NCBI RefSeq assembly: GCF_021401125.1
Contig: NZ_JACBFQ010000005.1
Location: forward strand, 1-64,000
Direction of reading: 5' to 3'
DNA: 64,000 bases
From: Xanthobacter sp. NM-59
GTDB taxonomy: Bacteria; Pseudomonadota; Alphaproteobacteria; Rhizobiales; Xanthobacteraceae
A program made the position numbers and the translations under genes. Below the pieces are notes generated by a model, which had not been told where the DNA came from, searched no databases, and saw nothing but the letters and a program-made list of their open reading frames with translations. Below, piece after piece: positions 9,693 to 19,220 of the stretch; within the stretch, counting starts at the first letter, position 1; every line of letters begins with the position of its first letter.

Positions 9693-10266
9693 GGCCGAAA
9701 ACGCCCCTGAAACTCCCGCCACCACCGCGCCGGTGAAGAACCTTCTGGTGGTGGAGGATGACGGCGCTTTCGCCCGCGCCCTCCAGCGCTCCCTGGAGCG
9801 GCGCGGCTACAAGGTGCGCGTGTGCCTGCGCCCCGAGGATCTCGACCCGCTGCTGGAGACCTTCCACCCCGGCTTTGCGGTGGTGGACCTGAAGCTGTCC
9901 GGCACCTCCGGCGCCTCGGGACTCGACTGCGTGCGCCGGCTGCACGAGCTGGATGCGCGCATGCGGATCGTGGTGCTCACCGGCTTCGCCAGCATCGCCA
10001 CCGCCGTGGAGGCCATCAAGCTCGGCGCCTGCCACTATCTGGCCAAGCCCTCCAATGCCGATGACATCGAGGCCGCCTTCGGCCGCGTGGAGGGCGACCC
10101 CGATGTGCCGCTCAGCGCCCGCCAGAGCTCCCTGAAGACCCTGGAATGGGAGCGCATCCACGAAACGCTGGCGGAAACCGGATTCAACGTCTCAGAGACG
10201 GCCCGCCGCCTGGGCATGCACCGCCGGACCCTGGCCCGAAAGCTCGCCAAACGACAGGTGACGTGA
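9682..10266 (+). CDS. regA: RegA/PrrA/ActR-type response regulator
   Basis: This 194-residue protein has a receiver domain with an acidic pocket (LVVEDD), phosphoacceptor Asp69 (AVVDLKLSG), Thr in VLTGFASIATAVEAIK, and Lys in LAKPSNADD. A Fis-type helix-turn-helix, SETARRLGMHRRTLARKLAKR, is nearly identical to the RegA/PrrA/ActR DNA-binding motif. Phosphorylated by RegB under reducing conditions, RegA homologues control high-affinity oxidases, CO2 and N2 fixation. The N-terminal ~18 residues are longer than usual, and SGTSGASGLD contains a small insertion relative to typical RegA (GDGNGLD). That suggests a diverged copy. It overlaps the kinase gene by 11 nt. Confidence 0.9.
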   Translation: MPPEAENAPETPATTAPVKNLLVVEDDGAFARALQRSLERRGYKVRVCLRPEDLDPLLETFHPGFAVVDLKLSGTSGASGLDCVRRLHELDARMRIVVLTGFASIATAVEAIKLGACHYLAKPSNADDIEAAFGRVEGDPDVPLSARQSSLKTLEWERIHETLAETGFNVSETARRLGMHRRTLARKLAKRQVT

Positions 10267-10399
10267 CGCGGGCGAAGAGCGCTCATCCCCTCCCAAAAAT
10301 CCGTCGCGCGTCGGCCACGGGGGCAAGCGACGGTATAAATTGTCGATCTGAAGCATTTTCATGGTGCGGAGCGGCAGGCATTCCGGTTGAATTCAGCTG

Positions 10400-12271
10400 A
10401 TGCTTCCAGTGGCCCGCTGGCAGCGGACCGTGTCCACCCGTGCCGCCCTTCGGATTGCCGTGCTCCAGACCCCCCTGCTTCGATTTCTGATCGACACCCA
10501 TGACAGCCTCGCCGCCCTAAAGGACGGTGCGGTGCCCAGCTACATTCCCGAGCTGGCCAAGGCGGATCCGGACCAGTTCGGCATCGCCCTCGCCACCATT
10601 GACGGGCATGTCTACGAGACCGGCGACACCATGGTGCCCTTCACCATCCAGTCGATCTCGAAGGCGATGGTGTACGCTCTCGCGCTGGACACCCTGGGGG
10701 CCGATCAGGTGGAGGCGGCCATCGGCGTCGAGCCCTCGGGCGACGCCTTCAACTCCATCCGCCTCACCACTGACAACCGCCCCTTCAATGCCATGGTGAA
10801 TGCCGGCGCCATCGCCTGCAGCGGCCTGATCGCCGACGCCATGGGCGAGGATGCCTTCGGCCTGATCGCCGCCACCCTCGGCCGCTTCGCCGGGCGCACG
10901 CTGGAGATGGACCAGGCGGTTTTCCTGTCCGAGCGCGCCACCGGCGACCGCAACCGCGCCATCGCCTATCTGCTGCGCAACTATGGCGGCATCCGCGGCA
11001 CGGTCGATGATGTGCTCGATGTCTACTTCCGCCAGTGCTCGCTGCTGGTCACAGCGCGCGACCTCGCCATCATGGGCGCGACCTTCGCCAATCACGGGGT
11101 CAATCCGGTAACGGGGGAGGCGGTGGCCTCCTCCTATGCCATCGCCCGCACCCTCGCCGTGATGAGCTCCTCGGGCATGTACGACTATGCCGGCGAGTGG
11201 ATCTACCGGGTGGGCGTGCCGGCCAAGAGCGGGGTGGGCGGCGGCATCCTGGCGGCCCTGCCGGCGCAGCTCGGGCTCGGCACCTTCTCGCCCCGCCTCG
11301 ATCAGCACGGCAACAGCGTGCGCGGCATCCGCACCTGCGAGATGATCGCCGAGGCCTTCGACCTGCACATGCTCTCGCGGCGGGACGATGTGCGCGCCTG
11401 CGTGCTCGCGGACTATGATTTCCACACCGTGCCGGCCAAGCCCGGGCGCCAGCAGCGGGAGGATGAGATCCTGGCCGCCTGCCCCGGCGCCATTCGCGTG
11501 CTGGAGCTGGCCGGCAAGCTCTCCTTCGCCAGCATGGATTATGTGAGTCGGCGCCTCGCCGATCCGGGGATGGTGCCGGAATTCCTCATTCTCAACCTGC
11601 ATCGCGTCACCACCATCACCGATGCGGCCATGGCGCTTCTGCTGGGCATGCTGAAAACCCAGCTCCCTGCCACGACCACCACGGTGGTGGCCGGCGTCAG
11701 CCCCGGCGCGCCGGTGGAACCGCGGGTGTGGGCGTTGAAGAACGAAGGCGCCCAGGTGCGCATCTTCCCCACCTATGAGGCGGCGGTGGAATGGGCGGAA
11801 GACCAGATCATCTATCGCCACGGGGGCTTCCATGAGCGCGCCGCGGACTTCGATCTGGCGCGCCAGGCTCTGCTCATCGGCCTTGCGCCGCAGGAACTGG
11901 CGGAGCTCACCCGCCTGTGCCGCCGGTCCGTCTATGCCGCCGGCACCGAGATCATGCCGCTCGATGAAGCGCCGACCCGGATCTACTTCCTGCTGCGGGG
12001 CGTGGTGAGCGCCCGCGACAGCCGTGGCACACGCATCGACACCCTCATCCCCGGCATGGCTTTCGGCGAACTCGCGCTCATCGAGCAGCCGCGCACGGTC
12101 AGCGTGCGCAGCGACGGGGAAGTGGTGTGCATGGAACTTTCCATGGACGACTTCCGCGCCTTCCAGGAGACGCACCCGCGAGCGGGGGAACGGATCGTCC
12201 GCAATCTTGCTTTGCTGCTCGCCGGGCGCATCCGTCGTGCCACCGCCCGCATCGAGATGCTCACCGGCTGA
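10400..12271 (+). CDS. glsA: Glutaminase fused to STAS and cyclic-nucleotide-binding domains
   Basis: The product is 623 residues. Residues ~25-330 are a serine-type glutaminase, which hydrolyses glutamine to glutamate and ammonia. The catalytic Ser85-x-x-Lys88 is visible in FTIQSISKAMVYAL, along with NAMVNAGAIACSGL and a later GVGGGILA loop. Residues ~355-460 look like a STAS domain (FASMDYVSRRLAD, LILNLHRVTTITDAA). Residues ~490-610 are a Crp-type cyclic-nucleotide-binding domain (IYFLLRGVVSARDSRGTRI, GMAFGELALIEQPRTVSV) with no helix-turn-helix. The fusion implies allosteric control of glutamine breakdown by cNMP or by partner proteins. Similar three-domain glutaminases occur in other alphaproteobacteria. 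It stands alone, 3 nt from a convergent gene. Confidence 0.88.
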   Translation: MLPVARWQRTVSTRAALRIAVLQTPLLRFLIDTHDSLAALKDGAVPSYIPELAKADPDQFGIALATIDGHVYETGDTMVPFTIQSISKAMVYALALDTLGADQVEAAIGVEPSGDAFNSIRLTTDNRPFNAMVNAGAIACSGLIADAMGEDAFGLIAATLGRFAGRTLEMDQAVFLSERATGDRNRAIAYLLRNYGGIRGTVDDVLDVYFRQCSLLVTARDLAIMGATFANHGVNPVTGEAVASSYAIARTLAVMSSSGMYDYAGEWIYRVGVPAKSGVGGGILAALPAQLGLGTFSPRLDQHGNSVRGIRTCEMIAEAFDLHMLSRRDDVRACVLADYDFHTVPAKPGRQQREDEILAACPGAIRVLELAGKLSFASMDYVSRRLADPGMVPEFLILNLHRVTTITDAAMALLLGMLKTQLPATTTTVVAGVSPGAPVEPRVWALKNEGAQVRIFPTYEAAVEWAEDQIIYRHGGFHERAADFDLARQALLIGLAPQELAELTRLCRRSVYAAGTEIMPLDEAPTRIYFLLRGVVSARDSRGTRIDTLIPGMAFGELALIEQPRTVSVRSDGEVVCMELSMDDFRAFQETHPRAGERIVRNLALLLAGRIRRATARIEMLTG

Positions 12272-12274
12272 CGG

Positions 12275-12949
12275 CTATTCCACCAGCGACAGGGCCAGGC
12301 GGATGCGCGCCTCGCTCCAGGGCTGGCGCACGGCGGGCATCACGCCGTTGCGCGGAATGTCGACAGCGTCGCCCGGCTCCAGGTTCAGCGCGTCGCCGCC
12401 GGCCTCCACCTTCACGCTGCCGCGCATCAGCGCCACGCCATATTGCCCTTCCACCCGGCCCACGAACAGGCGCCCGGCCCGGCCCGCCACCTCTCCAAAC
12501 GGGGCGGTGACGCTCAGCGGAGGCTGCTGGCCGCGTGCGGAGCGGGTGTAGAGCATGGCGCCGTCGCGCAGGGTCAGGGCCGCCTCGCCGCCGGGGGTGA
12601 AATGATCGATGCGCAATTGCGTGTCGCCCCCCAGGCGAAGCTGAGTGGCATTGCCGAGCTGCAGCAGCGCGCGGCCCGTGCCTTCGGTCAACACCGTATC
12701 GCCGACGATCAGCGCATCTCCCTGCGCCACCGGCAGGGGTACGCCGTCGCGCTCGACCTTCACGCCGCCGGCGATGGCTTCCAGCGTGCCGATGCCGGGG
12801 CGGCCAGTCGCGGCCAGAACAGCGATGGGGTCCTTGGCGCAGGCGGGCCGTGGCACGGCGAAAGCGGCGGCGGTGCCCGCCAGCAGCACGGCACAGCGTA
12901 TCAGCCCGCGCCTGCTCCACCCGTTATCGAGATCTGTCTTCACGGTCAC
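12275..12949 (-). CDS. Exported FecR-domain protein
   Basis: This 224-residue protein has a Tat-like N-terminus (GWSRRGLIRCAVLLAGTAAA) with AxA-type cleavage near PACA. The mature part contains the FecR-type beta-rich pattern: GGVKVERDGVPLPVAQGDAL, GDTVLTEGTGRALLQL, and TQLRLGGDTQLRIDHF. FecR domains are found in anti-sigma regulators and in stand-alone periplasmic proteins. No sigma factor or TonB receptor gene adjoins it, so a classical FecIR role is not supported. It converges with the glutaminase gene, the stop codons being 3 nt apart. Confidence 0.75.
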   Translation of the reverse strand: MTVKTDLDNGWSRRGLIRCAVLLAGTAAAFAVPRPACAKDPIAVLAATGRPGIGTLEAIAGGVKVERDGVPLPVAQGDALIVGDTVLTEGTGRALLQLGNATQLRLGGDTQLRIDHFTPGGEAALTLRDGAMLYTRSARGQQPPLSVTAPFGEVAGRAGRLFVGRVEGQYGVALMRGSVKVEAGGDALNLEPGDAVDIPRNGVMPAVRQPWSEARIRLALSLVE

Positions 12950-13298
12950 CGATAACGTCCCTCGTCATCATTCATCCCGGATGGCGTTCCCTCGCGACGG
13001 GGCGGCCGACGGCTGTGATCGCCCTGCGCGCCTCTTACCCTCTTCGCGCCCGCTTGCCAAACACCGCACACAGCATGAAATCCCCCTACGGAGCCAGTGA
13101 CATCATCGAGATCTGGCCCGCTCCCACCGGCTCTCGGCACCAGGGGGCGCCTGAGGCGGGAGGGCCCGGCCGGTGTCGAGCAAAGCCGCTCCCCCCGCGT
13201 GAAAAAGCCCGTCAACTCAATCGACGGCAGCATTTCCTCAAGACCGCGACATGGGAACATGCTCGCGGCCGCACGCCACCAGACAGCGCGGCCGCCAC
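12950..13298. other. Intergenic region between FecR and NUDIX genes
   Basis: About 350 bp separates the FecR-domain gene start from the 3' end of the NUDIX gene. I see no supported gene, RNA or clear terminator. It probably carries the promoter of the FecR gene. Confidence 0.4.
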
Positions 13299-14945
13299 CT
13301 ATTTCGATTTCTTGCCAGCCTTTCTCGAAGGCTTGGAGCTTGCGGGTTGGGCTCCCCTTTCGAGGCTCTCAGCCTTGGCCCCGGCCGCTTTCGTCGAGGC
13401 GGCCTTCTTCGCGTCACCGGTACCACCCTTGCGCTTCGCGGCCTTGCTGGTCGCAAGAGCCTCCTGCGCCCCCGTGCCGTCGGGCGACGTCCTGTTGGTC
13501 GAGGATGCGGGCTTTCCCGCCTTGGGCGTCGGCGCCATCGGGCCCTGAGTCAGACCGCCGGTCGCCTCCAGCGATGGCCCGGATTTGGCTGGCCTGCTCG
13601 CCCTGGACGGAACCGCACCCCCCGCGGCCGCCGGCTTCGCCCGGCTCGCGGGAGCTGCCTTGACCACAGGACTTGCCTTGATCTCAGCCCTGGGCGCAGG
13701 TTTCGGCTTGGCGATGGGCTTGCTTTTGGCAACGGGCCTGAGCTTGGCGACGGGCTTGGCTTCCGGCTTGACCGCGATCGGCGACGCCGCCGGGGCCTTG
13801 GCCGTCACCGCAGCTTTGGATGCGATTGGGGGCAGAGCCTTGGGCTTGGCCTGAACCTTCGCCGGGGACTTCGGCCGGGATGAAGCCTGGGGCTTGAGAG
13901 CCGGCTTCGCCCGGGCCAGCGGCGTCGTGGCGACGCCCTTGGCACCGCCCGCCGGGGCGCTCGCGCGCTTGGCCGCCGTCTCGGCCACAGGGGCTTGCGG
14001 TGGCACGACACGGTCCTCAGCCACCGCGTCCTTGGTCTTGGCGCCCCCCGCACTCTTTGCCGAATCTTGAGGCTTGCCCTCCGCCTTACCCGCACTCTTG
14101 GCCTTACCCGCACTCTTGGCCTTGGCCGCGCTCTTGGGCTTGACCTCACTCTTGGGCTTGGCCGCGCTCTTGGGCTTGACCGCGCTGGCGGGCTGAGTTT
14201 TGGGCGTGGCTAAAGCCTTGGCGGGCGCCTCGGCCTGCGGCGCAAGAGCCGGCTCCAGCTCGTCCGAGCGCTTGGAGGCTTCCTTCGCGCGTGACTTCGC
14301 CCGCGTCTTGGTCTGGCCCTTTGCGCCGCGCTTGGGCGGCTCCTCACTGAGAGCGTTTGCGTCCGGGGCCACCACGGGCAGCGCGGGGGCCAGCAGCGCG
14401 GCTTCACCGACGTGCTTCGTCTTGGCCTTGCCCTCGCCCTTGACAGCCTTCTGCTTGCCTGCGCCATCGGCGGATGCCGCGGCCTTCAGCTTGGCCGCCC
14501 GCCGCGCGGCCATCTGGTCGCCAAAGGCGAGGATCAGCCATTTCAGATCCTCCTCCTGCACGGCGGCGGCGGCGGTATCGATGGAGAACCAGAAGCCGTA
14601 GCGCTGCGAGCGCTCGGGCCATTTGTGCAGATGCCGCTTCACCTTGAGCGGGAACACCATGACATCGCACAGGACCGAGCGCAGGCCGAGATTCTTCTCA
14701 TAGGTGTAGATGCCGATGGCCTCGCGGGCGATGGACCCCATCAGCCCGGCTTCCTCATAGGCCTCTCGCGCCGCCGTCTTGGCCGGCGACAGCCCCTTGA
14801 TGGGCCACCCCTTGGGAATAACCCAGCGCCGCGTCTCACGCGAGGTGATGAGGCGGATCTGCACTTCCCCATCCGCGCGCACACGGTAGGGTAGAGCGGC
14901 ATATTGCACCCGCCGCCCCGGGTGTCCATTGCCAACCACAGACAT
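13299..14945 (-). CDS. NUDIX hydrolase with long histone-like Lys/Ala/Pro tail
   Basis: Residues ~10-150 form a NUDIX domain of the diphosphoinositol-phosphate-hydrolase-like type (VQYAALPYRV, WVIPKGWPIKG). The Nudix box at ~46-68 ends in the canonical REAYEEAGL, but the usual first Glu of the box is Leu here. The core metal-binding REUxEE remains. From about residue 165 to 548 the protein is low-complexity, with repeated KPKSAAKPKSEVKPKS-like units rich in Lys, Ala, Ser and Pro, resembling histone H1 tails. The start is placed at ATG 14945 behind a GAGGCGGA ribosome site, because the longer frame adds an unrelated leader. The substrate cannot be read from sequence. The tail may bind nucleic acid or polyphosphate. 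Confidence 0.8.
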   Translation of the reverse strand: MSVVGNGHPGRRVQYAALPYRVRADGEVQIRLITSRETRRWVIPKGWPIKGLSPAKTAAREAYEEAGLMGSIAREAIGIYTYEKNLGLRSVLCDVMVFPLKVKRHLHKWPERSQRYGFWFSIDTAAAAVQEEDLKWLILAFGDQMAARRAAKLKAAASADGAGKQKAVKGEGKAKTKHVGEAALLAPALPVVAPDANALSEEPPKRGAKGQTKTRAKSRAKEASKRSDELEPALAPQAEAPAKALATPKTQPASAVKPKSAAKPKSEVKPKSAAKAKSAGKAKSAGKAEGKPQDSAKSAGGAKTKDAVAEDRVVPPQAPVAETAAKRASAPAGGAKGVATTPLARAKPALKPQASSRPKSPAKVQAKPKALPPIASKAAVTAKAPAASPIAVKPEAKPVAKLRPVAKSKPIAKPKPAPRAEIKASPVVKAAPASRAKPAAAGGAVPSRASRPAKSGPSLEATGGLTQGPMAPTPKAGKPASSTNRTSPDGTGAQEALATSKAAKRKGGTGDAKKAASTKAAGAKAESLERGAQPASSKPSRKAGKKSK

Positions 14946-15075
14946 CAGCGATCCGCCTCGGGTCCCGAAAGCCGCGGGGTGCAGCGCCGTGGCGCACCCC
15001 GCGAGCATGATCAAAGATCAGTCAGAGTCCCTGATCTATCACAGCCGCGCTTCAGGGGAAGTCGGCCGCTGGGCA

Positions 15076-15774
15076 TCATTGGGGCTCGGCGTCGTAGACG
15101 ATGGTGGCGCGGCCGCGCACTTCAACCTCGCCAGCCTCCACCGGCACCGCCATGCGCGCTTCCGCCTTCATCAGCATGGGCGCGGGCATGATGGGGCCGG
15201 AGCCGTCGGCCTCCGGCTGGATGGAGACGATGCGCACCAGCCGCAGCCCGGCGGCATCGGCCACCACCTTGGCCTGCTCCATGGCATCCTTCACGGCCGC
15301 CACGCGCGCGTCCTGCTCCACCTTGGCCCGGTTGGACAAAGTGAAGGCGAGGCCCGAAGCCTGGTTGGCGCCAGCCTCCACCATCTTGTCCAGCAGCGGC
15401 CCCAGCGTCGCCAGATCGCGCACGGTGATGCGCACGCTGTTGCGCACCTCGAAGCCCACGACCCGCGGCGCCTCCTTGGCCGAGTTCGAACTGGCATATT
15501 GCGGCTGCAGCGAGAAATTGGAGGTGGCGATGTCGCGCGCCTCTACGCCGGCGGCCTTGATGGCCTCGATCAAGGCGGTCACGGCCTTGGAATTGGCGCT
15601 GACGGCATCCGCCGCGGTCTTGCCCGACGTCATCACGCCGGTGGAAAAGATCGCCGAATCGGGCTCGGCCGAAACCTTCGCCTGTCCCGTGACGGTGATG
15701 GAGGCCGCGAAGGCCGCCGGAGCAGCAAGGCTGACAAAGGCGAGAGCAGCGGCGACACGGAGGGGCGAAAGCAT
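15076..15774 (-). CDS. Periplasmic SIMPL-domain (DUF541) protein
   Basis: This 232-residue protein begins MLSPLRVAAALAFVSLAAPA with a Sec signal peptide ending FAA, preceded by GAGGTTCAGG. The mature part matches the SIMPL/DUF541 family: SITVTGQAKVSAEPDSAIFS, VTALIEAIKAAGVEARDIAT, and LQPQY. It ends with EVEVRGRATIVYD. Family members (E. coli YggE, BP26 of Brucella) are periplasmic or outer-membrane-associated and linked to oxidative stress. BP26 forms hexadecameric channels. The open frame continues upstream to 16017, but that part is Arg-rich and non-homologous. The ~310 bp between this start and the next gene at 16085 holds the divergent promoters and nothing else I recognise. Confidence 0.88.
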   Translation of the reverse strand: MLSPLRVAAALAFVSLAAPAAFAASITVTGQAKVSAEPDSAIFSTGVMTSGKTAADAVSANSKAVTALIEAIKAAGVEARDIATSNFSLQPQYASSNSAKEAPRVVGFEVRNSVRITVRDLATLGPLLDKMVEAGANQASGLAFTLSNRAKVEQDARVAAVKDAMEQAKVVADAAGLRLVRIVSIQPEADGSGPIMPAPMLMKAEARMAVPVEAGEVEVRGRATIVYDAEPQ

Positions 15775-16084
15775 CCTGAACCTCGAAGGCAGCCGTCCGC
15801 ACCGGTTGCGGACGCTGCGACACCACCCCGCGAACACGGCGCCAATGGGGCAGCCGCGCCGTTGCCCACGACCCTCGCATGCCCAGGCTGAAAATAACCA
15901 TCTCCGCCTTGAGCCCGAACCGACACTCCCGCAGCCCCGCGTGGCCCCGGGCCCGGAGGCTCGCAAAGGTGGCCGCGCATGGTTGCACCACCATCTCGAC
16001 ACCCGCGCCCCTTTCATCGCTTTTGGATTTGGCGGAACCTGTGGTTAGGTGCTCGCCATCTTGTCCATCGAAGATCCGCACCCC

Positions 16085-17836
16085 ATGCCAGCCGGCCCCG
16101 CTTTTGGCGGCTCCCGACGCCTGCGCCGCCTGTTTCGCGGCCAATATCCGCGCCTGTCCAGCGTGGTGGGCCGCTATGTGGTGGTGACGGTGACCATCTT
16201 CGCGGTGGCCCTGGTCAGCGTGGGCGCGCTCTATGACCGCTTCACCAAGGAACTGGAAACCACACTGGTGGGCGAGCGCCAATCGGCGCAGGAGGCCGCC
16301 ACCGCCAATCGCATGGCCGCCTTCCTGGAAACCATGCAGTACCAGCTCGCCAAGATTTCCAACTATCCGGGCCTCAACGCCTTCCTCGCCAATCCCGAGG
16401 GGCCGGCCACCGCCGACATTGCCGCGCTGCTGCGGCTGGAAGCCGACGTTCCGGACCTTTACGGCATCCTGTTCTTCGACGCCCACGACAAGCTCAGATA
16501 TGCCATTGCCGGCCAGGCGGCCTCCGGCCCGCCTTATTGGACCACCAAGGGCTGGTCCATCGCCGGGCTGCCGCTGGTGGTGAAGGACGGGGTGGAGATC
16601 ATCGGCCCCACGCTGCCGGAGCCGGGCCGCGCGGGGTGGATTCTGCTGCGCCGGCCCATGCGCGAGAGCGCCAACGGCACCGGCGGCAGCGTCGCCCTGC
16701 ACGTGCGCCTCGCCTCGATGACGGAGCAGCTCGACAAATCCAACACCAGCGCCATCGTGCGGCTGCTCCTGTCCACCCCCTCAGGCGCCATCCTCGACGC
16801 CACCGGCCGCCCCATCACCGACGCGCGCGAGCTGGCGCCGGGGCCGGAGGTGCTGCCGGGCTGGCGACTGATGCGCGACCGCCGCTCGCCCGACCTGATC
16901 TCGTCGCTGCGCTCGGCGCGGAGCTGGCTCTATGTGGGCGGCGCGCTGGTGATGATCGTGGTGGTGGCGCTGTTCGTCCATCTGGGCCTGCGCATGCGCC
17001 GACGCGTGGACCTGCTGGTGGAGGGCGCGAACGCGGTGGCGAGCGGCAACCTCACCTATCGCCTGCCCATGACCCGCCAAGCCGATGAGATCAACGCCCT
17101 CTCCTCCGCCTTCAACACCATGGCGGAGCGGGTGAAGGAGATGATCGACCGCACCGTGCACACGGAGAAGATGGCGGTGCTGGGCCAGTTCGCCACCGGG
17201 GTCGCCCACGAGGTGAGAAACCCCCTCGCCACCATGAAGACCACCGTGCAGAGCCTGAGCCGCGACGAGCCGGACGAGGACCGCCGCGAGCTGCTCATCG
17301 ACCTGGAAGCGGAGGTGGACCGCCTCAACCGGGTGGTGAACGACCTACTCACCTATGGCCGTCCCCACCCCGCCGCCCGCGGCCCGCAGGCGGTGCGCGA
17401 GCTGCTGCGCCGCACCGCCACTCTGCTGAAGCCGGTGGCCGCCGAGCACGGCGTGCACCTGGCCTCCACCGGGGATTCCAGCGTCGGCCTGCTGGCGGAC
17501 GAGGATCACATGCAACAGATCCTCGTGAATCTGGGCCTGAACGCCATCCAGGCCTGCGCCCGCGGTGGCACAGTCACCTTCCGCTCGCGCCGGGAGGGGG
17601 AGCGCACCGTCATCGAGATCGCCGATGACGGTCACGGCATCGCCAGGGCGGACATCGCCCGCGTCACCGACCCCTTCTTCACCACGAAGCCGACGGGATC
17701 GGGGCTCGGCCTCACCATCAGCGAGCAGATGGTGCAAGCCAATGAAGGCACAATGAATATCGAGAGCACCCTCGGGGTTGGAACGCTGATTTCGCTGAGC
17801 TTCCCAGCGGCGGACCCGACCCGCGAAGGGGCCTGA
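16085..17836 (+). CDS. Membrane sensor histidine kinase (HAMP, NtrB/AtoS-like)
   Basis: This 583-residue kinase has a transmembrane helix at ~30-50 (VVVTVTIFAVALVSVGALY) and a periplasmic sensor region of ~230 residues with no family I can name. A second helix follows (LYVGGALVMIVVVALFVHLG). Next come a HAMP segment (EGANAVASGNLTYRL), an H-box with His375 (GVAHEVRNPLATMKTT), and an ATPase domain (NLGLNAIQAC, DDGHGI, TGSGLGLTIS). The ATG at 16085 is preferred. A GTG at 16049 is the alternative. It is followed 16 nt later by a sigma-54-dependent response regulator, and the pair precedes a transporter operon with a sigma-54 promoter. It therefore probably senses that transporter's substrate. Confidence 0.88.
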   Translation: MPAGPAFGGSRRLRRLFRGQYPRLSSVVGRYVVVTVTIFAVALVSVGALYDRFTKELETTLVGERQSAQEAATANRMAAFLETMQYQLAKISNYPGLNAFLANPEGPATADIAALLRLEADVPDLYGILFFDAHDKLRYAIAGQAASGPPYWTTKGWSIAGLPLVVKDGVEIIGPTLPEPGRAGWILLRRPMRESANGTGGSVALHVRLASMTEQLDKSNTSAIVRLLLSTPSGAILDATGRPITDARELAPGPEVLPGWRLMRDRRSPDLISSLRSARSWLYVGGALVMIVVVALFVHLGLRMRRRVDLLVEGANAVASGNLTYRLPMTRQADEINALSSAFNTMAERVKEMIDRTVHTEKMAVLGQFATGVAHEVRNPLATMKTTVQSLSRDEPDEDRRELLIDLEAEVDRLNRVVNDLLTYGRPHPAARGPQAVRELLRRTATLLKPVAAEHGVHLASTGDSSVGLLADEDHMQQILVNLGLNAIQACARGGTVTFRSRREGERTVIEIADDGHGIARADIARVTDPFFTTKPTGSGLGLTISEQMVQANEGTMNIESTLGVGTLISLSFPAADPTREGA

Positions 17837-17852
17837 GGAGGAACGCCAAGCC

Positions 17853-19220
17853 ATGCAGGCCGCATCCATTCTGGTGGTGGACGACGAAGCGCCCTTCGTG
17901 CGCTCCCTGGTCTACGCCCTGAAGAAGGAAGGGCTGAAGCCCACGGGCGTGAACAGCTGCGCCGCCGCCCTCGACGCGGTGCGCGCCAGCGAGATCCACC
18001 TTGCCCTGGTGGACCTGCGCATGCCCGAGGTGGACGGCATGGAGACCCTGGCACGGCTGAAGGCCCTCTCCCCCGATCTGCCCGTCATCATGATTTCTGC
18101 CCATGGCGACACCCGCGCCGCCGTGCAGGCAGTGAAGGCCGGGGCGGTGGACTATCTCACCAAGCCGTTCGAGCTCGACGAGCTGATCCACTGCATCCGC
18201 CAGGCCCTCGACCGGCGGCGCATGCATGAGGAGATCGAGTACCACCGCAGCCGCCAGCTCTCCACCGCGAGCCTCATCGGCGCCAGCCCGGCCATGGTGG
18301 CGCTGCGGGAGGCCGTGGAGCGGGTGGCGGGCAGCGGCACCTCGCGCATCCTCATCCATGGCGAGTCGGGAACCGGCAAGGCGCTGGTGGCCCGCGCCAT
18401 CCATTCCGGCAGCCGCCGCGCCGACCAGCCCTTCGTGGAGGTGAACTGCGCCGCCCTGCCGGAGCAGCTCATCGAGGCTGAGCTGTTCGGCGCCGAGAAG
18501 GGCGCCTATACGGGCGCCCACCAGAAGCGCACCGGCCTTGTGGCGGTGGCGGAGGGCGGCACGCTCTTCCTCGACGAAATCGGCGAGGTGCCGTTGGCCC
18601 TGCAGGCCAAGCTGCTGCATTTCCTCGAGGATGGCACCTATCGCCCAGTGGGCGCGGGCAGCGTCCACACCGGCAATGTGCGCGTGGTGGCCGCCACCAA
18701 TCGCGATCTTGCGGCGCTGGTCCGCGAGGGCCAGTTCCGCGAGGATCTCTATTACCGGCTCAACGTCATCAACGTGGCGGTGCCCGCCCTACGCGAGCGG
18801 GCGGGCGATGCGCTGGTGCTGGCCGACCATTTCGCCGCCCGCTATGCCCACCAGGAGGGATGCGCGCGCATTTCCTTCGCGCCCGAGGCGGCCGCCCTGC
18901 TCCAGGCCCACCCCTGGCCCGGCAATGTGCGCGAGCTGAAAAACCTGATCGAGCGGCTCACCATTCTCTATCCCGGCGAGACCATCACCCCCGGCGTACT
19001 GCCCCAGGAGCTGCGCGGCGCCCTGCCCCATCCGGCGGCGCCCCAGAGCGAGCCGGAAGCCCTCCCCACCGTGACCATCGACGACCAGATGGACCACGCC
19101 GAACGCCAGCTGCTGCTGGAAGCGCTCAGCCGCTCCAGCGGCCATAAGGGGCGGGCGGCGGAGACCCTGGGCATCTCCCGCCACGCCTTGAAGCGCCGGC
19201 TCCAGCGCCTGGGCCTCTGA
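17853..19220 (+). CDS. NtrC-family sigma-54-dependent response regulator
   Basis: The 455-residue protein has a receiver domain with phosphoacceptor Asp54 ([13 protein letters not shown]) and TKPFEL. The AAA+ domain carries Walker A GESGTGKA at 170-177, sigma-54-contacting GAYTGA at 217-222, Walker [12 protein letters not shown], and the arginine-finger region [11 protein letters not shown]. The C-terminal Fis-type helix-turn-helix is [21 protein letters not shown]. The intact GAFTGA-type loop means it can activate sigma-54 holoenzyme. Its kinase is encoded directly upstream. Downstream lie a cluster of TGAGCGG dyads and a consensus -24/-12 promoter, the obvious target. Confidence 0.93.
   Translation: MQAASILVVDDEAPFVRSLVYALKKEGLKPTGVNSCAAALDAVRASEIHLALVDLRMPEVDGMETLARLKALSPDLPVIMISAHGDTRAAVQAVKAGAVDYLTKPFELDELIHCIRQALDRRRMHEEIEYHRSRQLSTASLIGASPAMVALREAVERVAGSGTSRILIHGESGTGKALVARAIHSGSRRADQPFVEVNCAALPEQLIEAELFGAEKGAYTGAHQKRTGLVAVAEGGTLFLDEIGEVPLALQAKLLHFLEDGTYRPVGAGSVHTGNVRVVAATNRDLAALVREGQFREDLYYRLNVINVAVPALRERAGDALVLADHFAARYAHQEGCARISFAPEAAALLQAHPWPGNVRELKNLIERLTILYPGETITPGVLPQELRGALPHPAAPQSEPEALPTVTIDDQMDHAERQLLLEALSRSSGHKGRAAETLGISRHALKRRLQRLGL

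Noticed and set aside
8220-9725. 501-residue minus-strand frame over the RegB-like kinase
   Set aside because: Antisense shadow with no family motifs. The plus-strand kinase has all histidine kinase boxes.
10517-12175. 552-residue minus-strand frame over the glutaminase fusion
   Set aside because: Compositional shadow rich in His, Gly and Gln. The plus-strand protein has three recognisable domains.
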